Assembly: GCA_021396245.1 (NCBI GenBank)
Contig: WNYE01000049.1
Location: 124,001 to 188,000, forward strand
DNA length: 64,000 nt
Source of the DNA: Sporothrix humicola
Lineage: Eukaryota; Ascomycota; Sordariomycetes; Ophiostomatales; Ophiostomataceae
Direction: 5' to 3'
This document shows positions 50,077 through 61,839 of the stretch, in pieces. The stretch's first letter is position 1. The number at the start of each line of letters is the position of its first letter. The notes beneath the pieces are model-generated. The model did not search any database. It saw nothing but the letters and a program-made list of their open reading frames with translations, and had not been told where the DNA came from. The position numbers and the translations under genes are program-made.

Positions 50077-50913
50077 ATGTCCTGTCCTGCCTGCTTCTCT
50101 GGCGCCGTCCACGACGGCAAGCCCCGTGGCGAAATAATCAAGCTGCACGGCCTCGACACCTACACCGTCAGCCCTGCGGGCGACCGCAGTGCCAAGGGCA
50201 TTATTGTCATTATCCCCGACGCCTTTGGCTGGGAGTTTGTCAACAACCGCCTGCTCGCCGACCACTATGCCGACCGCGGCGACTACAAGGTCTACCTGCC
50301 CGAATTTATGCTGGGCAAGGCCGCGCCCGCCTGGATGGTCGAGTCGATGCGCTCCCTCCTCAACAGCAGCTATATTTCGAAGCCTTATTACCTGGCCCAG
50401 GCCATGAGGGGGTTCATCCCTTTCATCCTGACCAACCGCATCGGCAAATCCTACCCGCGTGTCCGCCAGTTCTTTGAGGCCCTGCGCAAGGCCGAGGGCC
50501 CCGACGCCAAGATTGCCGCTGCCGGGTTCTGCTGGGGCGGCAAGCACGTGCTGCTCATGTCGCACAATGTGACTGTCGACATTGAAGGCAAGCCAGCACC
50601 CCTGATCAACGTCGGCTTCACGGGCCACCCGAGCTTCATGGACGTCCCCGGCGACGTTTCCGACACCATGACCGTGCCCGTTTCCTTTGCCATTGGCGAC
50701 CAGGATATGGGCCTGCCCAAGGCCAAGGTCGAGGAGATCAAGAAGATTGTCGAGGCCAAGCCGGCACCCTCGACGGGCGAGGTGGTCGTGTACAAGGACG
50801 CCGGCCACGGCTTCTGTGTGCGTGCCGACTCGACGCTCAACGATGTGGGAAAGCAGGCTCTGGCTGCGGAGGAGCAGTGCATTTCGTGGTTTAACAAGCA
50901 CCTGGGGCTGTAG
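50077..50913 (+). CDS. Dienelactone hydrolase family protein
   Basis: Single exon, 278 residues from the ATG at 50077 (tccaccATGTCC); an upstream extension of the frame translates the poly(T) leader and is rejected. It begins MSCPACFSGAVHDGKPRGE, a start common to fungal dienelactone hydrolases. The alpha/beta-hydrolase core shows IIVIIPDAFGWEF, the nucleophile C152 in AAAGFCWGGKH, an Asp at 208/210 in AIGDQDMGLP, and H244 in DAGHGFCVR. A Cys nucleophile is the mark of this family, whose bacterial founder opens dienelactones from chlorocatechol cleavage. Fungal homologues are mostly of unknown substrate. Cytosolic. Confidence 0.9.
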   Translation: MSCPACFSGAVHDGKPRGEIIKLHGLDTYTVSPAGDRSAKGIIVIIPDAFGWEFVNNRLLADHYADRGDYKVYLPEFMLGKAAPAWMVESMRSLLNSSYISKPYYLAQAMRGFIPFILTNRIGKSYPRVRQFFEALRKAEGPDAKIAAAGFCWGGKHVLLMSHNVTVDIEGKPAPLINVGFTGHPSFMDVPGDVSDTMTVPVSFAIGDQDMGLPKAKVEEIKKIVEAKPAPSTGEVVVYKDAGHGFCVRADSTLNDVGKQALAAEEQCISWFNKHLGL

Positions 50914-51203
50914 ATGCCGCTGGGAATTCTTGGTCTTTTCTTTCTACCCGTGTTCTTATGCTCTGTTCGTTCCATGCACGCGTCCTTTCTGATTCTTGTT
51001 TCTTTCACTAGCAGTAACATACATATCCTTGTTTTTTTGGCCATCAAATGTTTTATTGTTTCTTTCTTGGTTGGTTGTGTGTTTTATTAGTACATCAAAT
51101 ACCCTTAGTATGATATAAAATTCGACCCCCATGCATTCCCTCTCACAGTCTGCAAAACTAAACACTAAAGGTGCTGATTTCCCGGGCAATTCTCATGACT
51201 TTG

Positions 51204-52970
51204 TTAGTCGGATCCAGCGCTTGAATCGGAAAAAGCGTCTGGAGACATGTTGGCAGGATCCTGCTTCATGTCTAGGAACGATACCGGGTCAATCACCCTG
51301 TCACGTAAGGCTAGACTATCCATGACACGTATATACGGCACATAGTACAGCCCCGACGGCGTATGCTGTTGCTGCTCGATAACAGTGTGCACAAAACGGA
51401 GAGGAAGGTCGGAGAACTGTAGCGCTGTCTTTGTCCAGAGATCCAATGTTTTCTCCGTCCACCACCATGGCAAATCTGCACGTGTCGTCAAAATTGTGAT
51501 AGTTGGTGGCGTATTTTCAAAGCCTCTGAAGGTCTCAAACCGGAGAATACAGCCTGCATCCTCGGTTGCACACCAAATCTCAAGCGTCTTCAGCTTTGGC
51601 ATTTCGCAGATGGCTTTTGCTGCAATGGTAGAGAACCTCTTCTTATAAGGCTGTTCCTCGCTCTGGCCGTCATCGCTCGGGCCGTCATCGTTCTGGTCGT
51701 CGTCGCTGTGGTATTTCAAAAGGAGGCTATTGTCTGTGAGGGCAAGTGTCGTTAGATGTGGCCAGAGGAATCCCCGTTCAGCCAAATTCTGACTTGTGTC
51801 CCTCTTTACCCGATATGAAACAAGTCGATTGGTGTACTCGAGTATGCCGATGTCATCTACTACATTAGACAACGCCACGTTTTCTGATCCACGGATTGCC
51901 TCAAAGAGTCTCAAGTGGTCGAGTGCGTGCAGTGAGCTAAAGGGATAGCACGACAGGCTCACGGATGTTTCGAGGTGTAGAGAGATATTGCGGGGAGCCA
52001 AAAACCGGGCATGCCTGAAGACAGACGACAAATATGACACATTCCAGGCTTCCAGACGGACATCATCCAGAGACGGGCTTGTGATATAACATAGCCTGGC
52101 CAAGAGTCGCCGGTCAAGAGCTTGGTAGAAGCGCCGCCGCACCAACAGGGCGCGGACAAGTTTAATGCTGCCAGGCCGGAAGTCTTGTAGATCTGGAGTG
52201 CCGTGTCTGCTCCAAGTATCAGTGTATCTCCCAAGAAGACGAGTGCTAGACGTTTCAAAAATCTGCATCTTCCTCCGCCACATGTTGTCGAGTCGGGCCG
52301 GTGGGTGGCCGAGTCCGCTTTGGCGATAGTATTCGTATGCGTCGTGTCTGTCATCAAAATCATCGGCCGTCTCGTAGGGGTAGTCGCGGTAATGGCGAAA
52401 GATATCAAGCTGGTGGTTGTGCTTGTGGTCCCAAGCGGAACCACTTAGCTCCAGAGTCATTCCGGGGAGTTCTTTGGAAAGAGATGTGGAGAGAGCTCCC
52501 GACTCGATCTGGTCACCATCACCATCACCATCCCACGCTTCCAGAGCGGCCAAGAGGTTGAATAGTGAAACGACACCCCGGTTGTCTTCATCTGTAGCGT
52601 ATTCATCAGATCTCTCAGACAAGAAGTTCTCTTGCGCGTAGTCACAGTCGCAGTCGTCATTGTCGTACTGGATGTGGAAATGCAGGTGCCGTATGTACCC
52701 AAGGCGCTTTTTCTTGTAGGGCTCGGGGCCCTGCACAAGAGAAATGAGTTTGGGCACCTCATGGTGGTCGATGAAGAGCCGATGGAACGTGAATGGTTCA
52801 AAGAACATCTGCCATTCGTGGCAAACGGCAGCACAAGACGACAACAGAAGAGGCTTGGGGCCGGTAGACAGCTGCAGTTTGAAAGCGCGGAGATCTGCCT
52901 GAGTAGAAATGACCACGGCGTCCAAGATCATTGCGCGTATCTCGTACGGCAGATCGGAAAAGGACGTCAT
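51204..52970 (-). CDS. F-box-like fungal protein
   Basis: Single exon, 588 residues. The N-terminus MTSFSDLPYEIRAMILDAVV is an F-box-like start, followed by AAVCHEWQMFFEPFTFHRLFI, the usual 'then the F-box, then weft' pattern of fungal F-box proteins. It continues with an RHLHFHIQYDNDDCDCDY segment, acidic inserts, a leucine-rich region (FSSLHALDHLRLFEAIRG; LPHL/LTTLALTDNSLLL; MPKLKTLEIWCATED) and a WWWTEKTLDLWTK end. An acidic, Asp/Gln-rich insert near 420-440 reflects a GTC/GTCG-rich stretch at 51655-51710. It probably recruits unknown targets to an SCF ubiquitin ligase. It is 3'-to-3' with the dienelactone hydrolase at about 290 bp. Confidence 0.78.
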   Translation of the reverse strand: MTSFSDLPYEIRAMILDAVVISTQADLRAFKLQLSTGPKPLLLSSCAAVCHEWQMFFEPFTFHRLFIDHHEVPKLISLVQGPEPYKKKRLGYIRHLHFHIQYDNDDCDCDYAQENFLSERSDEYATDEDNRGVVSLFNLLAALEAWDGDGDGDQIESGALSTSLSKELPGMTLELSGSAWDHKHNHQLDIFRHYRDYPYETADDFDDRHDAYEYYRQSGLGHPPARLDNMWRRKMQIFETSSTRLLGRYTDTWSRHGTPDLQDFRPGSIKLVRALLVRRRFYQALDRRLLARLCYITSPSLDDVRLEAWNVSYLSSVFRHARFLAPRNISLHLETSVSLSCYPFSSLHALDHLRLFEAIRGSENVALSNVVDDIGILEYTNRLVSYRVKRDTSQNLAERGFLWPHLTTLALTDNSLLLKYHSDDDQNDDGPSDDGQSEEQPYKKRFSTIAAKAICEMPKLKTLEIWCATEDAGCILRFETFRGFENTPPTITILTTRADLPWWWTEKTLDLWTKTALQFSDLPLRFVHTVIEQQQHTPSGLYYVPYIRVMDSLALRDRVIDPVSFLDMKQDPANMSPDAFSDSSAGSD

Positions 52971-53379
52971 GGTGAGAAAATGGAGGTGTAGCAGGGTGGA
53001 TGGGTGGAAGACCCAAACGCAGGAGGAGATGAAGGCGTGAAGATATTTTCTTGAAATTTGGCCAGGAAGTCATTTAGTTTTACGTATTTTCCTAATTTAT
53101 CAATAAGGAAAGAGCAAGGTGGGAGAGTGCTTTGTCTGAGGAAGGTACGATGGGCCATCAACAAACACCGATCGTGGCAGTCGTAACCTCTTGTTTGGCA
53201 TATTTTGTCTATGTCGAAGGGAAGTTAGAAACAATTCAAAGAAAGGAAGAATGTACAATCGTATCAATCTATGTTGAAGACGAAAAAAAAAGAGGAGAAC
53301 AGTACCAAACAAAAGCAACGCAAAGGGAATAATTAACAGGAAAAAAAGAGGACGGCTTGGTGAAAAAGGCAAAAAGAAA
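52971..53379. other. Intergenic spacer between F-box-like gene and tRNA
   Basis: About 400 bp, AT-rich. It contains the promoter of the F-box-like gene and, next to the tRNA, its terminator (listed). No gene is seen. Confidence 0.45.
53371..53375 (-). terminator. RNA polymerase III terminator of tRNA-Val
   Basis: A run of five T on the - strand begins five nt beyond the 3' end of the tRNA, the normal Pol III stop signal. Confidence 0.75.
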
Positions 53380-53453
53380 TGATCGAACACGGGATCGAAC
53401 CGCGGACCTGCGCCGTGTTAAGGCGCCGTCATAACCAACTAGACCATTCGACC
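53380..53453 (-). tRNA. tRNA-Val (anticodon AAC)
   Basis: The - strand folds into a complete intronless cloverleaf of 74 nt. The acceptor stem is GGTCGAA with TTCGATC (one G-T pair) and discriminator A. The D arm is GTC...GAC with AGTTGGTTA, the anticodon stem GCGCC/GGCGC closes the loop TTAACAC, and the T arm is CGCGGTTCGATCCCGTG-like. The anticodon AAC (A34 edited to inosine) reads valine codons. Internal A and B boxes (TGGTCTAGTTGG and GGTTCGATCCC) are intact. Confidence 0.95.
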
Positions 53454-53799
53454 GCTGATTGTTGGAGAATACCTGACCTAGTAGTGTATATAAGTGCAAG
53501 ACCATAGTAGGGCGTTTAACAGTGGCCCCACTTGTCTGCCCATTGACGTATCGCGTCGCTGCCTTTTCTGCCGCCTTTGCGCGTGCCTTTTTCGCCGTTT
53601 CCCTTCCTTGTGCAGTGCTGAGCTCCCTGGCAAATCGTCAGAGCTTCTCCTGCCTTGTCTTTGTCACTCATTTCTGTCGACTTCTCCACTGTCCACATTC
53701 GCATCTTCGATATTGCGCCACCATCCCTCATCGAATCTGCTCGCCTTTCATCGTCAATCGCTCGCTCTTGTTCGAAAAGACACATTTCTCCTTCACACA
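53454..53799. other. Leader/promoter of the stomatin-like gene, shared with the tRNA 5' flank
   Basis: About 350 bp. It contains TATATAAG at 53487-53494 (listed) and C/T-rich leader sequence. A frame open across it on the + strand lacks an ATG and reads as leader. Confidence 0.45.
53487..53494 (+). promoter_or_regulatory. TATATAAG element between the tRNA and the stomatin-like gene
   Basis: TATATAAG lies about 306 nt upstream of the stomatin-like start codon and, on the other strand, about 34 nt before the 5' end of the tRNA. It could serve as a Pol II TATA box on the + strand, or as an upstream TATA-like element for Pol III initiation at the tRNA. Confidence 0.4.
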
Positions 53800-55197
53800 A
53801 TGGCGACGGCAATGACGCGCCGGGCAATGTCGCCGGCCCTGCGCCGTGGTCTTCAGACCTCCTTGACCTCGTCTTCGACCTCCATCTCGACCACATTACC
53901 ACGAAGCATCACGACAATAGCCGCAAGGGTCCCTACGACTACGGCTACGACTACTTCTACAAAGACTCCTTCCTCCACACAACAGCGCTCGATCCAGACG
54001 TCGTCGTCGCCGCTGCTGAGCGCTATTGGCGGTTTCGGCGGCGCGCCGTCGGGCATTCCGGCCGCCTACTTCCAGAAGCCGTCGCTGCCGGCCAACACGA
54101 TCATCCGGTTCGTGCCGCAGCAGACGGCGTGGATTGTCGAGCGCATGGGCAAGTTCCACCGGATCCTGCAGCCCGGCCTGGCGGTGCTGATCCCGTTCCT
54201 CGACCGCATTGCCTATGTCAAGTCGCTCAAGGAAGTGGCCCTCGAGATTCCGAGCCAGAGCGCCATCACCGCCGACAACGTGACGCTCGAGCTCGACGGT
54301 GTCCTCTACACCCGTGTCTTTGATGCCTACAAGGCTAGGTAAGCTTCGCCCCGGTCTTTCTAATCTGCCTGCTCGCACTAACAGGATAGCTACGGCGTCG
54401 AGGATGCCGAATACGCCATCTCGCAGCTCGCCCAGACGACCATGCGCAGCGAAATGGGCCAGCTCAGCCTCGACCACGTCCTCAAGGAGCGCGCCGCCCT
54501 CAACACCAACATCACCGCCGCCATCAACGAGGCCGCCCAGGCCTGGGGCGTGACCTGCCTGCGCTACGAAATCCGCGACATCCACGCCCCCGCCCCCGTC
54601 GTCGAGGCCATGCACCGCCAGGTCACCGCCGAGCGCTCCAAGCGTGCCGAGATTCTCGAGTCCGAGGGTCAGCGCCAGAGCGCCATCAACATTGCAGAGG
54701 GTAAGAAGCAGAGTGTCATCCTGGCTTCCGAGGCCCTGCGCGCCGAGAACATCAACCGCGCGTCTGGTGAGGCCGAGGCCATCCTCCTCAAGGCCAACGC
54801 CACGGCCGCCGGTATCGCGTCCGTTGCCGCCAAGATCGCCCAGGGCCGTGACGCCGCCCACAGCGCCGTGTCGCTGTCGGTGGCCGAGAAGTACGTGGAC
54901 GCCTTTGGCAAGCTGGCCAAGGAGGGCACGGCCGTTGTCGTGCCTGGCAACGTTGGCGACATGGCGGGCATGATTGCAACGGCGATGAGCGTTTACGGCA
55001 AGGTGGGCCAGGCGACGAACCCGAATGCGGCGGCTCGCCAGGTGTTGGAGAAGGGCGGCGTGCTCGAGGGTGAGGGCGAGGCGGCGAACCGCGACGTCGC
55101 AGATGCTGCTCAGCTCGAGGGCCTCGACCCTGCGGAGCGCAGCAAGTTTGTGCGCGACCGCATTGTGGAAGACTTTGACCGGCACACTGCCCGGTAG
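53800..55197 (+). CDS. Mitochondrial stomatin-like protein (SPFH domain, SLP2 type)
   Basis: Two exons, 53800-54338 and 54390-55197. The 51-nt intron (GTAAGC, CACTAAC, GATAG) gives 448 residues. The first ~70 residues are basic and rich in Ser, Thr and Arg without acids (MATAMTRRAMSPALRRGLQT), a mitochondrial presequence. The SPFH domain starts at NTIIRFVPQQTAWIVERMGKF and includes PGLAVLIPFLDRIAYVKSLKE and the joined exon boundary FDAYKASYGVEDAEYAISQL. Then come the heptad-rich EAMHRQVTAERSKRAEILESEGQ and ASGEAEAILLKANATA coiled coils. Stomatin-like protein 2 forms ring-like scaffolds at the mitochondrial inner membrane that organise cardiolipin-rich domains and proteases. The start gives a proper presequence and follows CACACA. 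Confidence 0.92.
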
Positions 55198-55677
55198 GGG
55201 GGTCATGGACCGAGGAAAGGAGGATGTTGTCGCGCAATGTATAGATAAGAGCATGTCGGAATCTGGTTGACTTACTGCCAAGTTCTGAGTCTGTATCAAA
55301 TTGTGTACCATATGTCAAGAGAGGAAAAGAGGTGGACGTTGATTATTGCATGGCGTTTGATATTTCGTTTGTATTAAAATGGAAGGGGGAGGTGGAATGG
55401 TTGCGGGTGAGAAACTATGGGCGAAAGATCACAACTTGCATGGAACCACACATATCTTTTGCTGTTTACCTTTTATAAAAAAAGCTCCACACACCACAAA
55501 CAGAAAAATTCATATAATTTCAAAATCATTGTAAACCCTGTCAACGCTTTTTAGTTTACGTTGCTATAAAATCCAATTATCCAATCCAAACCAGGCTGGC
55601 TACAAAAAATAGGGAAAAAGTATAAAAGAAAGAACGGAAATGGTACATTGTCACATTGCGTTCTACCAGCAAAATAC
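55198..55677. other. Convergent 3' spacer
   Basis: 480 bp, AT-rich towards the right, between the 3' ends of the stomatin-like gene (+) and MON2 (-). No gene is seen. Confidence 0.5.
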
Positions 55678-58600
55678 TTAGACACCCAGCTCAGTCCCTA
55701 CAGCATCGAGTGCTTCGCCGACGAGTGCCAGAGTCTTGTCGTCACCGGCTGTGCCGGCCACCTGCGAAGCCTTGATCAGCAGAGGGTACAGCCGCAGCAA
55801 GTGCTTCCGCGCCTCACTGTCGACACTATCCAAGTCGGGAATGGCACCCGGCTCAGACTTGAGATCAACCAGACACCTCAAGATCCGGCTCAGCTCACGG
55901 CGTTGAGACAATGGCTGAGGCATGTGACCTCTCAGTGGTTGATCTGAGACGTACGACCGAATAGTCAGGGCACAACGGAGAATCAGGAAAGGTGCGGCCG
56001 TCTGGGCAAGGCGGATGTGCAGGGCATGTTCGCTGTTGTCGGACGAACCGCCAGCAGATCCTGGGCGTGGACCGACGGTCATGTTCGGCGGTGGCAGACG
56101 TGGTGTCGGCGGTAGGACGACAATGGACGGCTTGTTCTGAGAGTCGTCGTGTGCCGCCACCAACGAGAACAGCTCATCCAGACACACAAAGCTCATGTTG
56201 GCGCGCTTCGTCGGTGGCAGGTCAATGGTGCGGCCACGGCCTGGCTTGTAAAGGCTGCCAAGATCGGCGGAAGAAGAGTCGCCATTGGTGCCGGTGTTGT
56301 TGCGGAAAAGGAGAGCAGCGTCGGATGGCGATGGGGGATGGACTATCGACACACGGAAGAGACCCTCGACGTAGGCTTTGCGAGTCTTCTCGGCCACGGC
56401 GCCTGACCCAAGCTGAGGAATAATCAGCTCGCGCAGCCGGTGGAAGGCGTCAATGTCAAACTGCTGGTCAGCCGCCACGACACGGTCGTCTTGTGGCGCT
56501 TGCTCGTGCTCCAGGTCGGCACTGATGATGCCGTTGGCAATGTCGGCAATCGTATCCCAGGCCTGCTGGAAGGCAGCACGCGGCACAGACTTCTCCTTGA
56601 GATGGGGCAGGGTTGTTTCGAGGATGGCGAGCGTGGCGTTGACGGCGGCCTTCCACGGCTGGAGGCTCTTGGTCGTGATGGGGAACTGGTACTTGAGGGT
56701 GATGGGTTTCGCGAGGGCTGCCAGGGCCGTGGCAAAGGCGCCGCTGGCATAGATTTCCTGGCCATCGGCGTGTTGAGTCACGAGGTGGTGCAAGATACCC
56801 ATGCTTTCCTTGGACATGGCGACAAACGTGCGCTTCTTTTGCGGTTGGCCCACATTGCTATCGATTGTGTCGAAGGGTAGCGACACGAAGCTGGCCAGCT
56901 GGATAATGACGGCCGCGGCTGCGCCAGTAATGTCGGTACGGACAACCTTGAAGACCTCGAGGACCTGCGCCTGGAGGGCAGTCATGTACTCAATGTCGTT
57001 GGCATAGCCCCCCGGACTGGCACCACGGACGGCATCGTGCAGCAGAGCCATGGCCTGTTGGGTCTTTTCGAGGTCCATCTCGGCACGCATAAGTCGTTCA
57101 ATCTCGAGGAAGGCATTAACCCAAGACACAAGGCACTTTTGGTTGTCTTCAGCGCGGCTGCTGCGATCTTTGTCGTTTGATGTGAGCGCATCCGGTGGTG
57201 CAGGAATGCCCCGCGACCACAGCCGCCAGGCCAGGTCGACTGCCTTCTTGTCAAAGGACCACCTCGAACGGCCGCCGTCACTTTTTGCAAGGATCCCAGC
57301 CAGACTGCCAAAAACGGCCGTGCTAACATCCAGGGCCTTGAAGTCGAGCATCGCTGCAAAGTGTTGTAACAGATCTTCCCAGAGCGATGAGAAAACGGCG
57401 TGCGAGGCCAGCACGTCCAGATAGTTGGCCAGCAGCTCGGACACACCGTTGACAATGACGACAGCAGTCTCATTCCACTCAGCAGCCGTGGACTTCCCGC
57501 CGGTAGAAGAGTTGTTCGCGGAAGCCCGCAGACGGCCTTCGGTAGACGACAACAGACGGAAGATGACGGAGCGGATACAGACGGCCCATGCTTCGGCGGT
57601 AAGGTTGTTGCCGTAGGCGTGGATGATACGGAGGAGTGTTTGGACAGCACTGTTCCTCAGTTCCAGGCGTTGGTCAGTTGTGACGGCGGTCAGTCGCAAC
57701 AGCAAGAGCATCCACAAGGCTGCACCAGATCCTGGGTGGGCCGTGTCGTTGGCCAGTTTGACCAGCGCGGCATCGCTGGAACCACCCTCCATGGCGGCCG
57801 CGATGGACATGGAGCTGCTGCGGCCGTGCAAGAAGTCGGAAATGGCCCAGTAAAAGGTGACGGTCGTCAGGGCCACATTGAGATCGTCGCCCTGTGAACA
57901 GAACTTGTACAGGGTGTTGACAAGGTTGAGGTAGCAGGTGTTGGGGAGGGACGACAGGAAGTCGGAGCAGATGAGCTGCAGTGAGGCAAAGGAAGGCTTG
58001 ATGAGGCGCACCGACCGAGTTGTCAAGACGCCCTCAGAAGGCAGATCTACGTCAACATCACTGGTCCGCGGCCGGCCTTCAGTAAACAGGCTGTCGATAA
58101 TCTCAAAGACAACGTTCCAGCCGCTGATCAGGGCTTCGCCGCTGTCTTCCAGCAGCCCCTTGAGACCGTCCAAAATCACCTTGCGGATGTCAATGTCGGT
58201 AGCCTGGGTCGTGATGGAACCTGTCCGCTCGGGGTTTTGGAGTGGAAGAAGCGAGTCCCGCAGAGCTTCGAGAAGGCGAAGCTGCATTTTGCTGCGAGTG
58301 ACGTCCTTCTCGGCCGCCACGGCGTTCGTTGCTTCCAAGACAAAGCGGACAAGCGTCTCGGCGGCGCGCATCCGAACAGTAGGCGTTGTGAAGGCCGATC
58401 CCAGAGTGGCTGTAAGCTCCCGAGTCAGCGGGATCCAGCCAGATACTTCAGGCGCGCTATAGAGCAGGCGCTCCAGGTTGATAGAGGCAATGTCCCCGAG
58501 TTTGGCCAGGACGAACTGGTCTTCTTGGGTGTGGCTGGATGCTGGCGCAGTCGTGATGCTCATAGCACGCTTATGCTTGACGACGGGCGTCTTGAGACGA

Positions 58601-61201
58601 CCGCTGCTGGTGGCGTCGGTGCCAGGCCCGCTGGCCTTTCGTGGTGTTGCCTGCGGTGACTGGACCTGATCTTCCGGAATTGTGGATGTGGTTTCATCGG
58701 CGGTTGGCGACTCAGGCCGCTTCTCGAGCAGACTGCATATGGCGACGACAAACTCGACAAAGGCCGAGTTGGGAAAGTCAATGGTGCTCTCAAACAGACG
58801 GGAGGCAGCGGTCTCAACGGCATTGATCTCGTTGCCAAAGTTGGACAGCAGCTGCTTAGCCTCGGCCTCAGCTTGCGGGTCGGCCGAGCGAACGACTGTC
58901 AGTGTGCGGCCGGCGGCCTTGCCCGATGTGAACAGGACAAAGTCAGCCTGCTGCAGCGTCTCCAAGATGATCTGCCAAGACGACTCGAGCGTCGGTCCGA
59001 GGGCGATGCCCAAATTGAGGAGGGCACGCAGACACAGCAAGTTGCGAGTGTTGATGCTCGCAGTCGACATGTCACCCGACGCCTGCCGTGGCTTTTCTGA
59101 AGCCGATGACTGGCTGACCAGACTGTCGACGCTCAGCAGACCTCGGGCATTGCCAAAGAGCGTGTTGGGTGTATCAGCACCAGCTGAGGTAGGTGTCATG
59201 GGCCGAGCGCCTGCGTTGTGGCAGGCTGTCAAGACATTGGGAGGCACGGCTGCTTTGCCCAGAGTGGTCAAGAAGGCATCTCGTGGCGTGTTGAGCTGGA
59301 GCAGGCCGGCGACGTGTGTAAAACGCTGGAAAGAGCGCACCAGGTTGTGGTAGTATTCAGAGTCAAGGGCTGAATACAAAAATGTCGAGCAGGTGGCCAG
59401 GATCGCAGGCCAGCAGCGGTCAATCATCTCAGCATAGGCCTTGACTTCGGTGTGAAGAGGGTGGTCTTTGAGAAGAAGAGGGTTCTTTGGCACTGGGTTC
59501 TTGCGCGTTGAAGCCGAGCGCTCCAGACCGGGAGCTGAAGGTGTTGAAGTGCTAGACTGATCGTTTGGTGCTGGTGAACTGGAACGGCCCTCTTGCTTGA
59601 GACGCTTCTGGTTGCGGTTCTCGCGGGGGACGGTCAACGGCAGGATGAATTTGGCCAGGCCCTCCGACAATGATGTGATACAGGCCAGGATAAGGCTGAA
59701 AATGTAAGAGTCGGGGATGGTGAGAGGCTCAGCCTTGTCGAGCTGGTCGATGCAGGGCGTGCGGATGGCGCTCCACTGCGAGCTGATGCCCGTGCTCGCG
59801 ATATCGGTCATGGAGTTGGAGGTGACGATGCCGGACATGCCGCTGGCCTCGATTGCGGCCGTTTCGGCCGAGCCGGCTGCATTGCTCACGCCCGCAACGG
59901 GGATGGTGGACTGGTGGCCGAGACCGATGACACTCGGCTTTTCCGTGGAGACGCGGACAAAGGTGGCGAGCAGTTCTTGTAGAATGTCCTTTTCGCCCTC
60001 CTTGGCATCATAAAGGATGTAGAGCTGGCGCACAAGGGCAGCATCAGAAAAGATGCCCTTGAACGCCTCGAGGCACAGCACGCGCTTCCAGAGGTACCCA
60101 TCGTGGTCCAGGACATGTGTCAGCGCAGCCAGGGCCTCTCCACTCTCATCGGCCAGCAGGGCCATATGCCTCCGCAGAACAGTGTACAGAACGCGGACAA
60201 GTCGGACGGCTGTCGGGAAGTTGGGCTTGCTGACGAGTCCTCGTGTCAAGAATGGCATAAGTCGCGTCCGGAGCACGTGGGTTTGCTCCGGGTGGCTTGA
60301 GAATATGGCTGGGTGGTTGGTGAGGACGGACTCGATCAGCTCGAGACCAAATGTTGTCGACAAGCTCGAGAAGCGCAAATGTTCCGGACGTCCGGCTTCG
60401 GTCAGCAGGCAAATGTCGTTGAAGACGTGGTAGGCGTCGAGAGCGGCTTGGTGGAGGGCGACCGTGCCATTTTGGACAGGTGCTTCGCCGACGGATGGCG
60501 TCTGGGGGTGGGCCTTGTCTTCGGCGGCGATCTTGTCGAACACGGCAATCAAAAGTTGCTGGAGAGTGGCCGAGGCGGTGTTGTTGACGACGACATTTTT
60601 GCTCGCTTGGAGGACGAAGCAAATGTTGAGCGAGGTAATGAGGAGGTCGCCGGCAATGTCGGCGGCATAGTTTTGGAGGAGGGAGGGGAGGGACTGGAGG
60701 ATGCGCAGCTGGACGTCAAGGCCGCCGGACGACGCTTCTCGCAGCGCCTGCAAGACTTGGTCGAGTCGTGATCGAGGAACGCCCTTGGCGGCAATAAGTC
60801 GTTGGAGGCATACGATGGCGATGCTTGTGAATTTGACGGTGCGCGTGCCGCAGGCGATGATGAAGGGGTTTACAAAGTTGGCATGCTGGGCGAGTTCTGG
60901 AAAGACGAATTGTTAGTATTCTGGTTCGTGACCCATCTTCGTCATCGTCGTCGCCGTTGTCGATGGAGATTCGTCTTTGGTCGTACCTGCGCCAATGTTG
61001 GCTTCGGAGCTGTCGCTGAGATTCTTGAGCTCTTCAAGAGATTTTTCCGAGGCCTGTCGTCAAGAGAATGGTATGTTAGCTTCTGATCCTCCGAGTGACG
61101 CCAATACATCGATCTTCACCCACCTGTCTCAAGTCGTTGTGCTTCCGCTTGCTCTCCTGGATCAGATTGCCGAGCTCCGCCGTCAGCACCTGTGCGGTCA
61201 T
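55678..61201 (-). CDS. MON2: MON2-like large Arf-GEF-related trafficking scaffold
   Basis: Three exons on the - strand: 61201-61124, 61053-60987 and 60896-55678. The 70- and 90-nt introns have good donors (GTGGGT, GTACGA) and acceptors (GACAG, TCCAG), and the total is 1787 residues with every phase consistent. The start MTAQVLTAELGNLIQ, ESKRKHNDLRQ, ASEKSLEELK is the conserved Mon2 N-terminus, followed by AQHANFVNPFIIACGTRTVKFTSIAIVCLQRLIA of the DCB domain. HUS-like and armadillo-type helical repeats then run to the end (YLWKRVLCLEAFKGIF, SLQLICSDFLSSLPNTCYLNLVNTLYKFC). The family is related to BIG/Sec7 Arf-GEFs but lacks the Sec7 domain; in yeast Mon2 acts with Dop1 and the flippase Neo1 in endosome-Golgi traffic. 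It is divergent from MMS2. Confidence 0.92.
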
Positions 61202-61839
61202 CTTTGTCTTGCGGCGTCGGCAGAGGCCGTCGACATAGTGGGGTCGGCAAAGTTGAGGTTTATGTCGGGATGGAAGTCGGCGGGAAGCTCGGTCGGTCGG
61301 CAGTTGTGGGAAAGGCGGGTGGTTATATTAGTTGCAAGTGGGAGGTTTCGTGTCGAAGCTGTCGCGGGATGTTAACAGGAGCTCCCTTCCAGTGTAAGGC
61401 ATACGTAGACGGAAGGGACCAAGGACCCACTAAGGGGAGGCTGCCCACGGCAGAACGGTACACCGCCTTTCCGTATTAGGAAACCGCAACCTAATTGACC
61501 AGGGCGTCATTTCGTCAAAAGGTAACCCCACACACAGCAATACAGCCCACTGAGCCCACTGAGCCTAGAGACCCAAAGTACCCCGCTACCAAACTTCGCC
61601 CCGTCACAAATCGCAGCCAACGGCAGCAACGGGAAAGTATTAGAAAGTGTTGTGGCCTGGCCTCGTGCACTATCGTGGCTTCCTTTGGATTTTTTACTCT
61701 TACATATTCACCACGACAAAGACCACGATTCTGCCTCTCTGGCATCCCGACTGCACCTCCCATCGATTTCGTCGTCCATCGACCCCTCCTACATCCGACA
61801 GTCAGCTGCGCAGCTCATCCACAGCCACCAACACACACG
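61202..61839. other. Divergent promoter region of MON2 and MMS2
   Basis: 638 bp between the start codons of two divergent housekeeping genes. No TATA box stands out. A C/A-rich leader precedes MMS2 (about 61770-61839). Confidence 0.5.

Noticed and set aside
44663..50913. Possible aromatic-degradation cluster (FAD monooxygenase, aldolase, dienelactone hydrolase)
   Set aside because: The genes are spread over 6 kb with long spacers and different strands, and no ring-cleavage dioxygenase is present; proximity alone is weak evidence.
53895..55311. Long frame on the - strand across the stomatin-like gene (471 codons)
   Set aside because: It is the antisense shadow of a clearly coding gene with high third-position G+C.
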